Below the pieces are notes generated by a model, which saw only the letters and a program-made list of their open reading frames with translations, made no database searches and was not told the origin of the DNA. The position numbers and the translations under genes are program-made. Positions 23,075 to 35,559 of a DNA stretch of 64,000 nucleotides are shown piece after piece (within the stretch, counting starts at the first letter, position 1; each line of letters begins with the position of its first letter). Source of the stretch: Malania oleifera (lineage: Eukaryota; Streptophyta; Magnoliopsida; Santalales; Ximeniaceae); assembly GCF_029873635.1 (NCBI RefSeq), contig NC_080420.1, positions 58,668,346-58,732,345 on the forward strand, given 5' to 3'.

Positions 23075-23652
23075 TGGATGGTATTGTCAATTTTGGCATT
23101 GAGTTTGGTATGGGACAAGATTCAATTTTTGTACAAGGATTGCAGATTGTGTAGGAGATTTGGATGATAGAAGTTCCACCACAAGATATGTATTCACTAT
23201 GGTAGGTGGACCTATTTGTTGGAAATCTATGTTATAGTTTGTTTTTGCATTATCTACCACTAAGGAAGTGTACACGGTAGTGATAAAGGCTATATGGTTG
23301 AAAGAATTGATAACTAAACTTGGCATAGAGTAGCAAACTATTCATTTGTGTTATGATAGTTAAAGTGTTATTTACTTAGTAATGAACCAAGTTAATCATG
23401 ACAGAACAAAGCATATTGCAGTTAGATATCATAAGATGTGAGAGTTGATTGTATTAATGAGATTCAATTGTTTATGGTGGTTACATAAGAAAATGCAGTT
23501 AACATTTTAATGAAGATTATTACCAAGGAAATGTTCTTACATTGCTTGAACTTACTCCACATTACTAGTTGTTGAATCAATGTTCTGCAGCTTTAAGTGG
23601 TGGTAAAGGTGTGAACTATCCAAAGGGGTGAATATTTGGTAAGGTGGAGACT
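23075..23652 (+). pseudogene. Copia RNase H fragment, continuation of 16774-17182
   Basis: The plus strand gives degenerate versions of the copia RNase H words. DLDDRRSTTGYVF is seen as gatttggatgatagaagttc..., then GGGPICWKS, AIWLKELI, the CDS box as gttatgatagt, TKHI and RYHK. LLHIT closes the frame and an AAGGTGGAGACTAT polypurine tract follows at 23641-23654. Stops and frameshifts are frequent. RNase H would act with RT in cDNA synthesis; this copy is inactive. Confidence 0.75.
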
Positions 23653-24057
23653 ATTGATTTTCGGCTTATATTCATTGGATATACACTTGAAGACAGCTAC
23701 GACCCCTGAGGCCTCCATGCACAAGACCTCCCTATTAAGTGGGGGTGCGTTGGGGGTGCTGAGGGGGGGGGGGGGGCTTCAACCCTCTATGGTACAGTAT
23801 GGTTTGTTTGAGTCAGGGTGCAATGTAATTGTACATCATATGAAAGTATTTTGGGATTTTTCATATACACATTATAGCCGAGGGTTGAAACCCTAAGGTA
23901 GTTTTTCATTTGATAGTGAAAATTACGCAAAGACTTCGTGGACGTAGGCACATTGCCAAACCACGTAAATTTGTGTCATTTTTCTCCCTTTTGATTTTCT
24001 CTTATTTTTGTATTTATTGGGTGTGTGTGCATAATCTTAGGGTGTAATTTCACAACA
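23653..24057 (+). mobile_element. Copia 3' LTR (~0.4 kb)
   Basis: It begins after the polypurine tract (TTGATTTTCGGC; the first T of the usual TGTTG appears changed) and ends TTTCACAACA at 24057. It contains the copia LTR block, here as cgtggacgtaggcacattgcc then accacgtaaattt at 23938-23972. It also has a run of G at 23765-23777. Confidence 0.65.
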
Positions 24058-26385
24058 ATTTTGTATTGGAATCACTTAAGTTGTTTGAGGTTTTGAGACT
24101 ATTTATATTGCAATTGAATCAATAGAGTTAATGCTTGAAAGTTTACTACCAATTTCTGCAACCATTTACTACAAATGATCTCAAAATCAAATTCTCAAGC
24201 TAAATATGATAAAAGATTAAGCGTTATTTGTCTTAGATTTGAATATCGAGGAAAATAAGATAGGAGATCAGTGACCTCCCTTGTGTGTGGTGAGACCTTT
24301 TCAATTATTATTTTAAAAAAAAAAAAAAAAAACATCCTACATTCCACCCACATTATAGAGCTCTCACATTTTAGTGATATAAATTATTTTTTAGTAAAAA
24401 TTGAATAGCATAATGTAGACAATATTGTAATTGAACATGAACCCCTCGCTATTACTATGTTAAATGATTTTCTACTTATAGTTGTATTCATTTAAAACTC
24501 CATTGGAGATTTTCCAAGAGCTGCTAGAATTCTTCTCCTGCTGTCGTAGTGATTCCTACAAGTTCATGGCAAACTCTTTGATTAATTTTAAAGGATCTAA
24601 TGTGTAGTAGCTACATGTGTAGAATACAACCAATATAGCTGCACTAACTGAACATTTGGTATATATGAATGGAATGAAGTTGGGAGAAATGAAATCGAAT
24701 TTATTACTTGATATCGCCATGCTTTCTATTCAAATTTTCATTCTATTCTTTTTTATCTCATTTCATTCCACAAGCCAAACCAAACATGACATTAACGTCA
24801 TTGTTTGATCTGTCCCCTAGTGTGTTGTTCTCCCTGGTGCTTTGCTCCCATTTATTGAATAAGTTCACTATCATACAAATAAAGCATATCAACATATACA
24901 TGTCATATAGTTCTAATTCGTATTCCTAGAAATTTAATCAAATTGATAGCTAGAACCTACCTAGGATACTCTCAGTTCAATGTTTGAGTATGCCATGAAA
25001 TTTTAATACTAAACTGATTAGCATGCCAGAATTTATATTTTTAAATTTTAGTGTGTGTGTGTGTGTGTGTGTATTGTATTCACTAAAGACAATGACACTA
25101 TAGTACTTGGAGAGATTCAAAAATAGCTAATATATATAAATGTTGTCGATGAGGATTCTATTGGTTGAAGGAAAACTTAGAACATTGAAGATCTTGATAC
25201 TTGCATTTCTTTTATGTTGTTGTGCTAATGTTATTTTGAAAATATTGATCATAATTTTCGCAATGTATGCATAAGACAATTGGTCTTTTTTTACCCAGTG
25301 GAACTGGTAATAAAAATCGATTATTCCTATATGTCAATTGAAATGGGCATTTTGTTCTTACAAAATGGTATCAAGTGCTAGTTATGCTTGGTAGTACATC
25401 CTAGTGTGAGAGACTTCATAACATAATTGGTATAAAGTGTTGGCATGAGGACCCTTCCCATATCCACCATAATTATAGTTTGAGAGTAAATCATAAATTT
25501 TACAATTTCAAGAATGAGAATGAAAATGTCAAATTCGATACAAATTTTTAAGATCAATATGCTGATGCATAAAAAACAACAAAAATATATTAAAAACCAA
25601 TTACATCTTATCAATAAAAAGTTATATTTCATCTGCATACTTTCTCTAAACAAAAAAATCCAAGTAGTCAAGAAGATTTAATAAATCAAATTAAACTTTA
25701 TGTTGTTTAAGGGAAGGAATAAAAAAATGATGCAAAAATTAAATATTGGTTGTTCATCAAATATAAAAGTTCATATTTCATGCATGTTTTTTTTAACAAA
25801 ACTGATAAACGAGTGAACAAATTATTAAAAAAAAAAACTTTGAATGTTAACATCTCTGTGAAACATGAATACCACACTACTTGACAATGTTCTGTCATTT
25901 CTTTTCAATGGCAGAACATTGTACTCTTCTTCTGGAGTGAAGAATGGTTTTGTGTGGCAACAAAAACCCTAAAATATTGTTTTATCCTATTTTTCAGCAA
26001 AGAACTCATCATGTTGCCCCTTGAGTGATGACTGCTCCTAGAAATTTTGTTAGATGCTCCCCTTTCATTTGCTGATTTATAAAGACAATTTCAATCTTAC
26101 CTTTTGGTAGGATTGTGGACTTATTCTAATCTTTGCTGATGAATCTTTATTTTCAAAAAAAAAAAAAAAAAAGGCCTGTAAAAAGGGTCACCTGAGTTCA
26201 TTCATTGATTATTGTATTCCAATTCTGCCAATGTAATGTTGTGTTTATAGAGAGAGAGAGAGTACTAACTTCCATTTACCAACTTGTATCTTAATCCAAA
26301 ATAGCAGCAAGGCAATCACGAGCACAAATTTTAATTAACAAAAGTTTTGCATATTAAATTAGATATATAAGACTGAAGTTATAGT
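24058..26385. other. AT-rich host DNA, no gene recognised
   Basis: Short open frames here have no recognisable protein words. The stretch holds an A-run at 24315-24332, a (GT)n at about 25052-25072, a hairpin at 25884-25922, an A-run at 26156-26172 and a (GA)n near 26250-26262. Confidence 0.5.
25884..25922. repeat. Short hairpin-forming inverted repeat
   Basis: Two 15-base arms (acaatgttctgtcat and atggcagaacattgt) flank a 9-base loop. They differ at one position, which would be a G-U pair in RNA. Nothing nearby identifies its origin. Confidence 0.75.
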
Positions 26386-26699
26386 TGTTGGAATATAGCA
26401 TCCTATATTGATAAATTGGAATTAAAGTCCAAAGAAGAAAAACTCAAGGCAGCTCAAGGAGCTTAAGAAGACTCAACTGATTCTTCCAAATATTAACTAA
26501 CTTTCAGTTAGATATTTAGTTATATTAGTTTTATCTCTTCAATGTATTATATAAATGAAGAAGGTTGCTCTGTATTTCATATACTTTCAGAATACTCTCT
26601 CTCTCTCAAGCTATCGAATGCATTTTCCTCAGTTGTATTCTGCTACAATTTTAGTTCTTTTTCATTTTCTATTGCTCTGTTATTAAATTCTTCACAACA
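26386..26699 (+). mobile_element. Small copia-type solo LTR (314 bp)
   Basis: It begins TGTTGGAATATAGC and ends TTCTTCACAACA. A TATA-like tattatataaatga lies near 26546-26560. No matching target duplication is visible (flanks atagt and gtaac), so the ends may have decayed or it may be a recombinant. Confidence 0.65.
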
Positions 26700-27027
26700 G
26701 TAACACTTCCTTAAAACCCCACGGACCCCTCTTCAATTTATTCAACATTTAAGGCTTTAATTTTGTCAAATCTACAAATAGAAATGGGATTATATAAGAA
26801 GCCATTTGGATTCTATATTATCTATAACATTATAGGTACAACAATATTATTGTTCTTTAGGATTTCAACATTGGTACTACATCTAGCTAGTTACAATTTG
26901 GCTTAGACGCAAAGTTAAGTGCTTAAATTCTAGAAAGAATACACAACAAAAGAAACGCACCCCACAAAAAATCATGATTTAGATTTTAGTACTAAACAAT
27001 TGCACAAAAAATACTTACCATGCATAT

Positions 27028-27548
27028 TGTCATGGTCCGCCTCTTTTCACACCGTTGTGAAGGGCCGTGCGACACTAGCTAAAGCACTCTTGCTTAACTA
27101 GCCAGCCGATCGTTTACCAACATTCATCCACAAAGCACTTTCATTAACATTCATTTAGATAGCAGCGGAAATAGTAATCAATTCATGAAAGTCATGGCAA
27201 CCAAGCAGTAAACATTGAAACAAACGTAATTCATTAACAAATCCTCCGTTGAAATGTTGTACTTAGCGAGGGAGGCAAGTAGGCTAAGCACGTTGACAAT
27301 TGCTAGTGATTTTTATAATGACTGATGAACACTCACCCTCCCCTAAGGAGGTTTTTATGTAATTATCATCCTGACACTAGGAAACATCAAAGTGACCGAA
27401 GAGTCATACTACCTTATTTGGCTTACAAAGACTTTACTAGCAGAAAATAACCCTACACTAGTATTTACATGATAGAAACCCATCCCAAGCACACGAGATA
27501 AGCGGTCACAGGAAAACATAATGCCCTGAACAAACTTAGCTCGTGACA
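27028..27548 (-). mobile_element. Gypsy-like solo LTR (521 bp), no clear target duplication
   Basis: In transcript sense it begins TGTCACGAGCTAAG at 27548 and ends with a GGCCCTTCACA word followed by GGCGGACCATGACA at 27028. The terminal TGTCA/TGACA pair and GC-rich end resemble short gypsy LTRs. The flanks (catat and cttgt) do not match, so the limits are tentative. Confidence 0.45.
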
Positions 27549-27615
27549 CTTGTCCATGCCCAAAAGCTAGTCTTTTCTGTGGATCATCATCAAACCAATA
27601 ATTTCGATGAACAAT

Positions 27616-28253
27616 GGGCATGTTTGGTATCGTTGTTTTTTAAATTCTATTTTCGTTTTTATATAACGAAGAAACAAATTTTAAAAATGTTTGTTCTTTA
27701 TATTGAGAGTTTTCTATTTCGATTATGATTTTCAATTATTTTGGCAACCTATTACTAGAAAATTTAAATATCTAGAAATAATTTTTTTTTTTCAATTAAA
27801 TCATTCATTTTATACATAGTTTTAATTGGAATTAAAATAAAATCATCATATGAATTTAAATAAGATTAAAATAAAAATACCCAAAATTTTTAAAAATTTT
27901 AAAAATAATATAAGTCAATGACAAACTATTTTTACTATTTTTTAGCTTTCTTGTACAATAAGATTGTTATTATAAAGTGAATTTTAAATATATATATATA
28001 TATATAATAAGTAGAATAATTATAATAATTTTTATTATTACTATAGTATTTTTGAATTTTTATTATTTTTAAATTCTATTATTTTAATCATATTTTTTAA
28101 AATATTATTTGATCTGAAGGCAAATATAAGAGTTTTTTAATTAAAATTTTAGTTTGTTTTAACTTTACATAAGTTGCTAGTTTTAGATTTTGTTTCTATT
28201 TATGGTTTTTAGTTTTTGTTTTCATAATTTTTAACAGTAATACCAAACGCCCC
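27616..28253. mobile_element. MITE-like element with GGG..GTTTGGTAT terminal inverted repeats
   Basis: The left end reads gggcatgtttggtatcgttg. The right end, on the other strand, reads ggggcgtttggtattactg. The two ~20-base ends match well around GTTTGGTAT. The interior (~600 bases) is AT-rich and non-coding. These ends resemble DNA-transposon MITEs common near plant genes. A target duplication is not clear (left ...caat, right taag...), so the superfamily is undecided. Confidence 0.65.
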
Positions 28254-29452
28254 TAAGACACTAGGAAGTTGAATAATTTTCATGCCAAAGTTGCTTTCAA
28301 TTAAGATAATACACATGTACCACATAGCACTTGGCATCCAATGATCCAAATAGCCGGATAAAAACAATATGAAAATAATATTTATTAAAGACAATTAAAG
28401 CTTGCAAATGTAGTAATAAAAACTTGCAAAAATGTACCAACTTGATATATGAAATCAAAAATTCTTTCAACCTAATTGAACATTGAACACTAATGTGCAG
28501 TTGCCATCGCAAAAGATGCTTACACTATAGAACATCATACCAGATCTTGCAGTCAGATGAGAAGCTTAGGATCATGATGAGTTCAAAGAGAGAGAGAGAG
28601 AGAGAGTAGGATGTGATGACTTTGGTCTTAATGAGAAAGGAATCTTGTAAATCATAGGATCATGATCAGTTGAGAGAGAGAGAGAGGAAGAAGATCACAT
28701 TAATATGCACCTGGGGCTGTATCAAATGGAACTCCAACTATAGAGACTGAGATTTAAGGGGAGAAAATTTAGTTATGAAGACTTATAAGGGGAATTTTTG
28801 TCATGTATACGTTTGAATTTGCATTTGAAGTTCATGCCATAATTTCAAACCAATACCGTAATAATTTCAGAAGCTAAAATCCCAATGACATAAATCGTGT
28901 TTGCACTCACTAAATTCAAATACACATGCTCAAGTTCATGTTCCCAAATAGAATACCAATAACTTTTGTCCAGGTCATCCCAATAGACCATCAGGAGATG
29001 GCAAAGAGATGAGATGTTGTGCTTCCAAAGTTGCATTGGCTCCAACAGAGGCAAAGATGGCACCAAGTCGATGAAGATGATTCTATATGGTTTAGGTAAA
29101 CTTTGAACCAATTAGTGCAAGGAATGATGCATTGGAAAATAAGGCAACAACTCTATACAATTTTTTTCATTAAAACAAGATCAAATGATGACACAAGGAA
29201 AATCAAGACTCTGCAGGAACCATAGACCTGTTATTTTCTAGTACGAATCAGCATAACACTTCTACATCAATAAATACGAGTATATATACAACTATCAACC
29301 AACAAAACGTTGGTGGAAGTTAAGGCCATCATTGGTTCAGCTATTTCTAGATATACACGCGCTTAGAAAGCACTCTTGAGAATCAGAGAGCTAAATTTAT
29401 ATTTACACATCTCAAGTACAATAGAGTAATTTAATTGAAACTTAATCCATGA
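28254..29452. other. Region 3' of RDR1, no further gene recognised
   Basis: It includes (GA)n tracts at about 28588-28608 and 28674-28686. The first few hundred bases below 29453 should hold the RDR1 3' UTR. No clear AATAAA signal was assigned. Confidence 0.5.
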
Positions 29453-32400
29453 TCAAACTGGCGCGTTAGTGATGACAACTTTAGAGCGCCTTCGGATACT
29501 CATCTTATCCCTCTTGATGCGAACCAATTTGTCATAGACACACCAAGGAAAACTTAAGAAATGATCTCTATTCATTCCCTCGTTGTAGCAACCCCAATAA
29601 CTAGAATGATATGTGACATAATACCAAGCTGATGCTTTAGCATATTCATTATCCTCTCCAAAATCTAACCCTTTTCCCTGCTCACTGAACCAGGTCCTAG
29701 CTTCCTTCCTCAAGGACTTCACAGCCACAGTAATTTGTTCGAAGTCTCTTCTCCTACTGAAGGATTTTGACATTTTCAAAATACACCCACTGATTATTTC
29801 ACCCTCTGTTTTTATCCCATAGTAGTCCATTAGATTCCCCAACTTAAAATCATAATTGCTTTTGTAATAAGATGCATCAGTGATGTAATCTTCAAACCCT
29901 TCATATTCCATGTCAGGGTCATAAGAACACCTAGCCATTTCAGGAGGGAAGGATCGCATAAAGCTTTTGTCTGGTTCATCTTTCACCTCACGAAAAAGCT
30001 TTCCAATCACAGTCTGTGATTCATAGGTGGATCTGTTGGGCTTCTCCAGGAAATCAGGATATTCTTTGATATGCAGATAAGATGGTATTACAGCAGGCCA
30101 ACCAGTTTTTGGGAAGTCAACAGCAATTGAAAATAGCGCTGCAAGCTCAAGGCATGGATTGCTCATTGCTCTCTTGGGCTCCTTATCTGCAAATACAGTG
30201 TGGGCATTTGCAATGGTACCTAAGCTGTCATTAACAATATAGTCGGCAAAGTACTCCTCAACTTCCTGTACCATAGAAATAAGAAGCAACATTTGAGGAA
30301 CTACAATGTTACAGGTGCATCTTCACAAGATATTACAATATTTCCACTGAGAGAAGACAATAGAACGCTGTCTGGAAATTATGGTTTTTTATCCCTGCTA
30401 AAAGTATTCACCACTGAATGCCATCTAAACGTATGCGTGGTGTATATACATATAAATATATATATATATATAAACACATGCAGACATGAGTTTGGATACC
30501 CCAACCTTCATATTTTTTGTTGCCTATGATTATAATAAGAGAATGGCAACCATCTCTAACAAATCGTGCACTTCACTCAAACTAGTGAGATTCCTTTTCT
30601 TGGTAATAAAATTATAATACTAAAAAACCTAGTATTTAGCCAATCAGCTGTAGGAAAGTACTTTATGTTCTACATAAAACCATTGCTAAATTGATGAGAT
30701 TCAGAATTCAAAACATAAATGGAGGATTCTCTTCTCTATTTGAAAATTTATAGAGGGGTAACCAACCGAAATTATGCCTGTAGGTTGTTAAGACCATATT
30801 AAGCCATTACCATTCAATTTCTTGTACATAGCAGTGATGAAGATTTACCAGTACAATATAATAGAATTATTTTTTGATAGGATACTAGGACTAAGCTTCT
30901 TCATATGATATATATGTTTTCAGAAGCTACATCGAGTGAATGAAGGACTTTAAAAAGTCACTAATTGCTAAGTAAACCGAAGAAAATATGCCCTCGTGAC
31001 GAAACTCTACACTATAATTTCAAAATTTCCGTTTAAAACCAGAATTCCTCAATCCCTCCCCATTTTTAAATATGGACTCATCACTTAATTAAAGGGACCT
31101 TGCAAGTGATGGTTAAAATTAGAGCAGAGAAAATTGTAGGAATTTAAATAATGAGTTCGAGATTTATGGAGTTTGTTAGAGAACAGCACCTCAATTGTCA
31201 CATCATGATCCAAGCGTATAGGTGGTGGAGGTGTGTAGTCCATAGGTTGGATCTGCTGCGGTGGAATTAGTTCATGGTCCCAGCAAACAAAGTAGATATC
31301 TCCATCCAGATCGCTCCCCGAACATTCATTGGGATGAGGTCTGATATTACAGTTCAGTTAATACCACCAAACAATGTTTAACAAATCAAAGAAGGCAGTA
31401 TGTATATTATCTATACTATTCATAAATGTACAAATAGTGCAAATCATTTTTTGGACAGAAGTAAATAGTTCTATGAACACTCTTAAATCAATTTAGTGAG
31501 CAAAGGTATCCTCATATTTTTAAAGTAAGACAAAACATTCCTAAAAGAAATAAATTTCTATACTATATCATAGAACTATGAATAATGTAAATCAATTTGC
31601 GCATAAATATCCATAACTTTGAAAGTAAGACCATATATTCTTATTTCTATACCATATATAAAAAGTAAATTCAACCAAAATTGGATAAAAATTACTTGTT
31701 TGAACATAAAAGAATGAACAAACCTGGTTTAAACAAATAAAATAACTATACATACCTACATTTATACCCATGCTATAAATTAATAAAAGTACTTATAGGT
31801 AAATCATTTTGTGGAAAAATATACTTGATTTTTAAAGTAATACAAAACACTACTAAAAGAAAGTAAATTAAACCAAAATTAGATAAAATTATATTAATAA
31901 AAATATATTTTGGATAAATTAAATGTCTGAACTTAATGAAAGAAACTTAAGAAACAAAATTAACTAGCAGTGTGTATATGCATCATAAATAAAAGTAGGA
32001 ATAGCGTAAATCATTTTGTAGAGAAAAATGTTCGTATGTTTTAAAAGTAAGACAAAACATTTGCTGAAAAAAATTAAATTCAAGAAAACTTGATAAATTT
32101 GCATTTAAATTTTTCATTTTAAATAGGCTAAATTAGAACCTAAAAGAATTCGTCTGATTAAAAAATAAAATAAGTATAATGGTATTATGCAGCTTAATAT
32201 TTTTTAGCTTTTTTTTCCATTTGCACAATGTTTGGAAAGTTCATAATTTAGTGAAGTCATAGTTGTTTCTGCATTCCATTTATGATAAATGGAATGCAAT
32301 AAACCGATATATTTATCTTCTTATTTACCATATTAAATACAAAGGAATGACTATTTGACATTTCATCCGTAACTGACTAAACTGACTAGTACTGCTTATT

Positions 32401-34438
32401 TCCATGGCATCAAGAATTTTATCAATATGGTTCGCTTTAAGATAGGCAATCCTTAATATGAAAGGATCGTCCAACAAATAATACCACGGCATGACTCTGT
32501 CGCAGAAGTACCAATTGACTGGAAGGTATTGTGATGTGTCATACCTGACTCCCTTTTGGGGAAAAACTACACAATCCACCATATGGTGCAAAGCTGGAAC
32601 ATTAACAGCCGTTAAGACACGCACATCACCTGGGTGCAAACAGGGGTTTTTAGCAACTACCACCTTTCCCTCAATAACGCGAGTCTGCCGATTTGATCTG
32701 CTGTCGCTGCACATAAAGGGGGAATCATCATAACATGCCCGACGTGCACTGCTTGAAAATTGCACAAATACCTGACCATATTCCAAGGTCCTGGTTTCAT
32801 CTAAACATCCCATCATGGCTCTTCCATTCGGCAGCAATATCCTTGCTCTAGTCCGCAAATCCTGCAATTTGGATGCCCGGAACGTTTGCAGCATCATTGA
32901 GAGGAATGGTTCATCATCAGGCTTATACCCACACATCAGCATTTCTTTGAGAATGTTTGTGTTCTCTCCTATAGGCATTAACTCGAGTGTCTCCTGTGCC
33001 TTCAACGGATCTTTTAACATACTGTCCAGTTGTTTTATGGCTTCTCTTTGCTTCTCTTCGAAAACATGATCGCTAACCCCGAGAGTGGACAAAAGAGTGA
33101 CCAGTTGACGATTGAGAAAACATGGTTGATATTTGCTCCATGCCAAAACATCTAATTTTTCGTTCTGTGATTCATACTTGAACATGCTCTCCCGTAATGA
33201 TAATTTCTTTGATGACGTTGGGTCAACAGCCACAACACCTTTGTACCCACCATAACGAATCTGAAATGCTGATGGAGTAAAATATTTTGAGCGACATTTT
33301 CCAGCCACTTTGTGAGCAAAATCGGCAGAGATCTTTCCGATTCCATCAGAGAAAACATAATTGGTTGTTCCCCCCTCAACCCCTACATCAGGAATAATTT
33401 CAATTTCATGCCTACCAACGGGCAAAGTTTCTGTAGATGAGCTAAATGATTGTCCCAGTCGGGCAGCATATTTTGCCACATTTTTTATCTGATGAAAATC
33501 ACCCATCCACGCCCTTATGTCTACAGCAGTAAGCCCAGGTCTTGAGGCAAAGAACCACGCAGAGTTTTCTCGTAATTGACTCGTTGAAAAGGCGAGAAAT
33601 TCAAATTTCTTATCACCAACAGCTATGCCACTTCTAAGAGTTAAAAGCACCCTTCTATAAATTTCAGTATGCTTATTCTCATTCCCAGAAGATGCTCTTG
33701 GACATAAATCTGTCGAATGCAGTCTATCCAGGTCCTCATCAACGAAAGACACTCGAAGAAAATTATCAATATCATCAGGGTAATTGCGTAACACCCTGTT
33801 AGAGACATTGACCTCTGGACCACAGAAATATATTTTACATGGAGTAATGTGAACCCTGCGAACATAAACCAACCCAGTATCCAAGGAAATGGCAGGCGGC
33901 TTTGGAGGTTGACTAGATGCCGAGTATTTTCTGTACTGCTCATCGAGCCACTTCACAGGTTCATAACAGCACTCCTTTAAATGGTACAGTTTCTCCAAGG
34001 CATGTTCTATGCAAACAATGCTTCTTCTACAAGGATCAACCAACTGATAAAAACTAGAATCAAGTGTTGGCCCAGAAAGACGGCCATTTTGAACCAATAA
34101 ACAAATCCTGAACAAGATATTATATGGTAAGCTAACTCCCAGAGGTGGGTGAAGGATGGGGACAAGATTCGAATTGCCAGAATATGTTAAGCCTTTCTCC
34201 AAAACAAACTGGTCATCATCTTCTTTATAATGAACAAAGTATTCTTTAAAATTAGGAATTCGGCAGTTATGCGGAATCTCCATACATAGAGCAGAAGATT
34301 GACCAATACAACAAGATGGAGTGAAGTCAGTTGTCCTAATCCATTGGTCAGCAGGAGAATCCCTGAAATAGTTGAGACCAGGATCTTCAAATACATTTCC
34401 AGAGGTGCGAACATCATTTTTATAAATCCGAGGGGCAC
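29453..34438 (-). CDS. RDR1: RNA-dependent RNA polymerase 1, C-terminal three exons
   Basis: Cell-encoded RdRP that turns single-stranded RNA into double-stranded RNA for Dicer, known in plants for antiviral silencing and salicylate induction. Three exons fit in phase: 34438-32545 (acceptor TACTAG, donor AGTCAG/GTAT), 31340-31190 (acceptor ATATCAG, donor ATTGAG/GTGC) and 30265-29453 (acceptor TACAG, stop TGA). They give about 950 codons with no stop or frameshift. Landmarks in order are GAPRIYKNDVRTSG, WIRTTDFTPS, FSDGIGKIS, RYGGYKGVVAVDP, LDVLAWSKYQPC, PNGRAMMGCLDE, NPCLHPGD, PHPNECSGSDLDGD, then SAWYYVTYH and FPWCVYDKL near the end. DLDGD is the catalytic, metal-binding motif and sits in the small middle exon. 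The pattern is RDR1, not RDR2 or RDR6. Family members are about 1,100 residues, so roughly 160 N-terminal residues (RRM-like domain) are missing. The first visible exon opens in mid-codon after an AG acceptor, so an upstream exon must exist or have existed. Confidence 0.93.
30266..31189 (-). other. RDR1: RDR1 last intron (924 bp)
   Basis: GT...AG boundaries fall between codons (phase 0): GAG/GTGCTG at 31190/31189 and TACAG/GAAG at 30266/30265. The interior is AT-rich, with a (TA)n near 30456-30472. Confidence 0.85.
31341..32544 (-). other. RDR1: RDR1 intron before the catalytic exon (1,204 bp)
   Basis: The donor AGTCAG/GTATGAC and acceptor TATCAG/ACCTC split an Arg codon (AG + A), restoring the KGVRPHPNECSG reading. 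The interior is AT-rich, with repeated words such as gtaagacaaaacat; no other feature was recognised. Confidence 0.85.
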
Positions 34439-35109
34439 CTAGTAACTAAGAATCAAAACAAAACAAAACAAAAATTATAAACAATAATCCTTTAATTGTT
34501 GCATATATGTAACCAAACTAGTTAGAGCATTAGCACAACTCAACTTAAGATATATGCCTAGCAAATTTCAGTTGCCAATGACTCAATATACACAATTGAT
34601 ATAAAATTTTAAGTCAGAAATAATTTAAGAAAAGAAATCCATTAATAAAATTCAATTAACACATGCATCCTGTAGTACTTTGGGATGACGTAGAAAACTT
34701 CAGCTATACATAAAAGCATACAAGTGAATTCCATCACCAATTTGAGTACTACTATTATATCTCATAAGATAAATTTCAAATTCCATATAAAATAGAAAAA
34801 AAAAAAAAAAACAAAGAACCAAAAACAAATGTAACTATAGTCCTAGAGATACAATAACCATAGAAAATAGGATTTTGAATTCCAAATCTATTAGTATTTA
34901 GCTTATTAGTGCATACAGGATTAAAAAGATCAAAAAGATAAATTTAAAATCTACATGTTTACGTGGTGTAGGACAAGTATTAGAATTTATAGAACTCAGA
35001 GGAGGGGAAGAGCAGCAGCAAGAATATAGGAATACATAATAGAGAAGAGGAAGGAACAGAACAGGCGTGAGAAATAGAATTAGAAGAAAGATAAGAAATT
35101 TTAGGACCC
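34439..35109 (-). other. Intron or 5' flank of RDR1 upstream of the first visible exon
   Basis: It follows an AG acceptor at 34440-34439 and has no RRM-like coding words in any minus-strand frame. It ends at a copia LTR. It is probably part of an upstream intron, though a rearranged 5' flank is possible. It includes an A-run at 34796-34811. Confidence 0.6.
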
Positions 35110-35483
35110 TGTGAGCAACCAAAACAATATGACACCAGAAATTTAACGTGGTTCGGTCAATATCGACCTACAACCACGGAGTACACCACAAAATTCACTA
35201 TTCACCGGAAAAATACAACTCTCTCACTCTCTTCCTCCTCTCTCTTCTCTCTGCTCTCTGAGCTTCTCTTGCTCTATACCTCTTGTATTCCTCAGCTCTC
35301 TATTCATAGGGCTGATATTTAAATCACAATTAAATACATTAAATTACAAATTTGGGAGGTTTACAATCATGAGATAAATGGAGATGAATGGTGGATAAAT
35401 GTCCAGCTCCTCACGCGTGTCTCTAATTCAGCAGCTTTATCTCCACACGCATGTCTCTAGCTCAGCGTCTCTTGGCTCCAACA
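35110..35483 (-). mobile_element. 3' LTR of copia element B (374 bp)
   Basis: In transcript sense it runs from TGTTGGAGCC at 35483 to GGTTGCTCACA at 35110. A polypurine-like AAGTGGGAGACTATTG precedes it (35484-35500). The block ttcggtcaatatcgacctac at ~35155 matches the other copia LTRs. The adjacent outer flank is GGGTC. Confidence 0.8.
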
Positions 35484-35559
35484 CAATAGTCTCCCACTTG
35501 GAGATAGAGACGCTTCCTCAACTAGTATCATAAATAAATGATGTGTTCAAAGTATGTCT

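Noticed and set aside
27409..27621. 70-codon minus frame with WFDDDPQKRLAFGHGQ
   Set aside because: It crosses the presumed end of a solo LTR and has no family I recognise; too short to call a gene.
28845..29111. 88-codon minus frame downstream of RDR1
   Set aside because: No recognisable domain and no splice context; it could be 3' UTR or intergenic sequence.
32491..34438. Several other frames inside the RDR1 exons (both strands)
   Set aside because: They are shadows of the RDR1 reading, which alone has conserved motifs and consistent splice phases.
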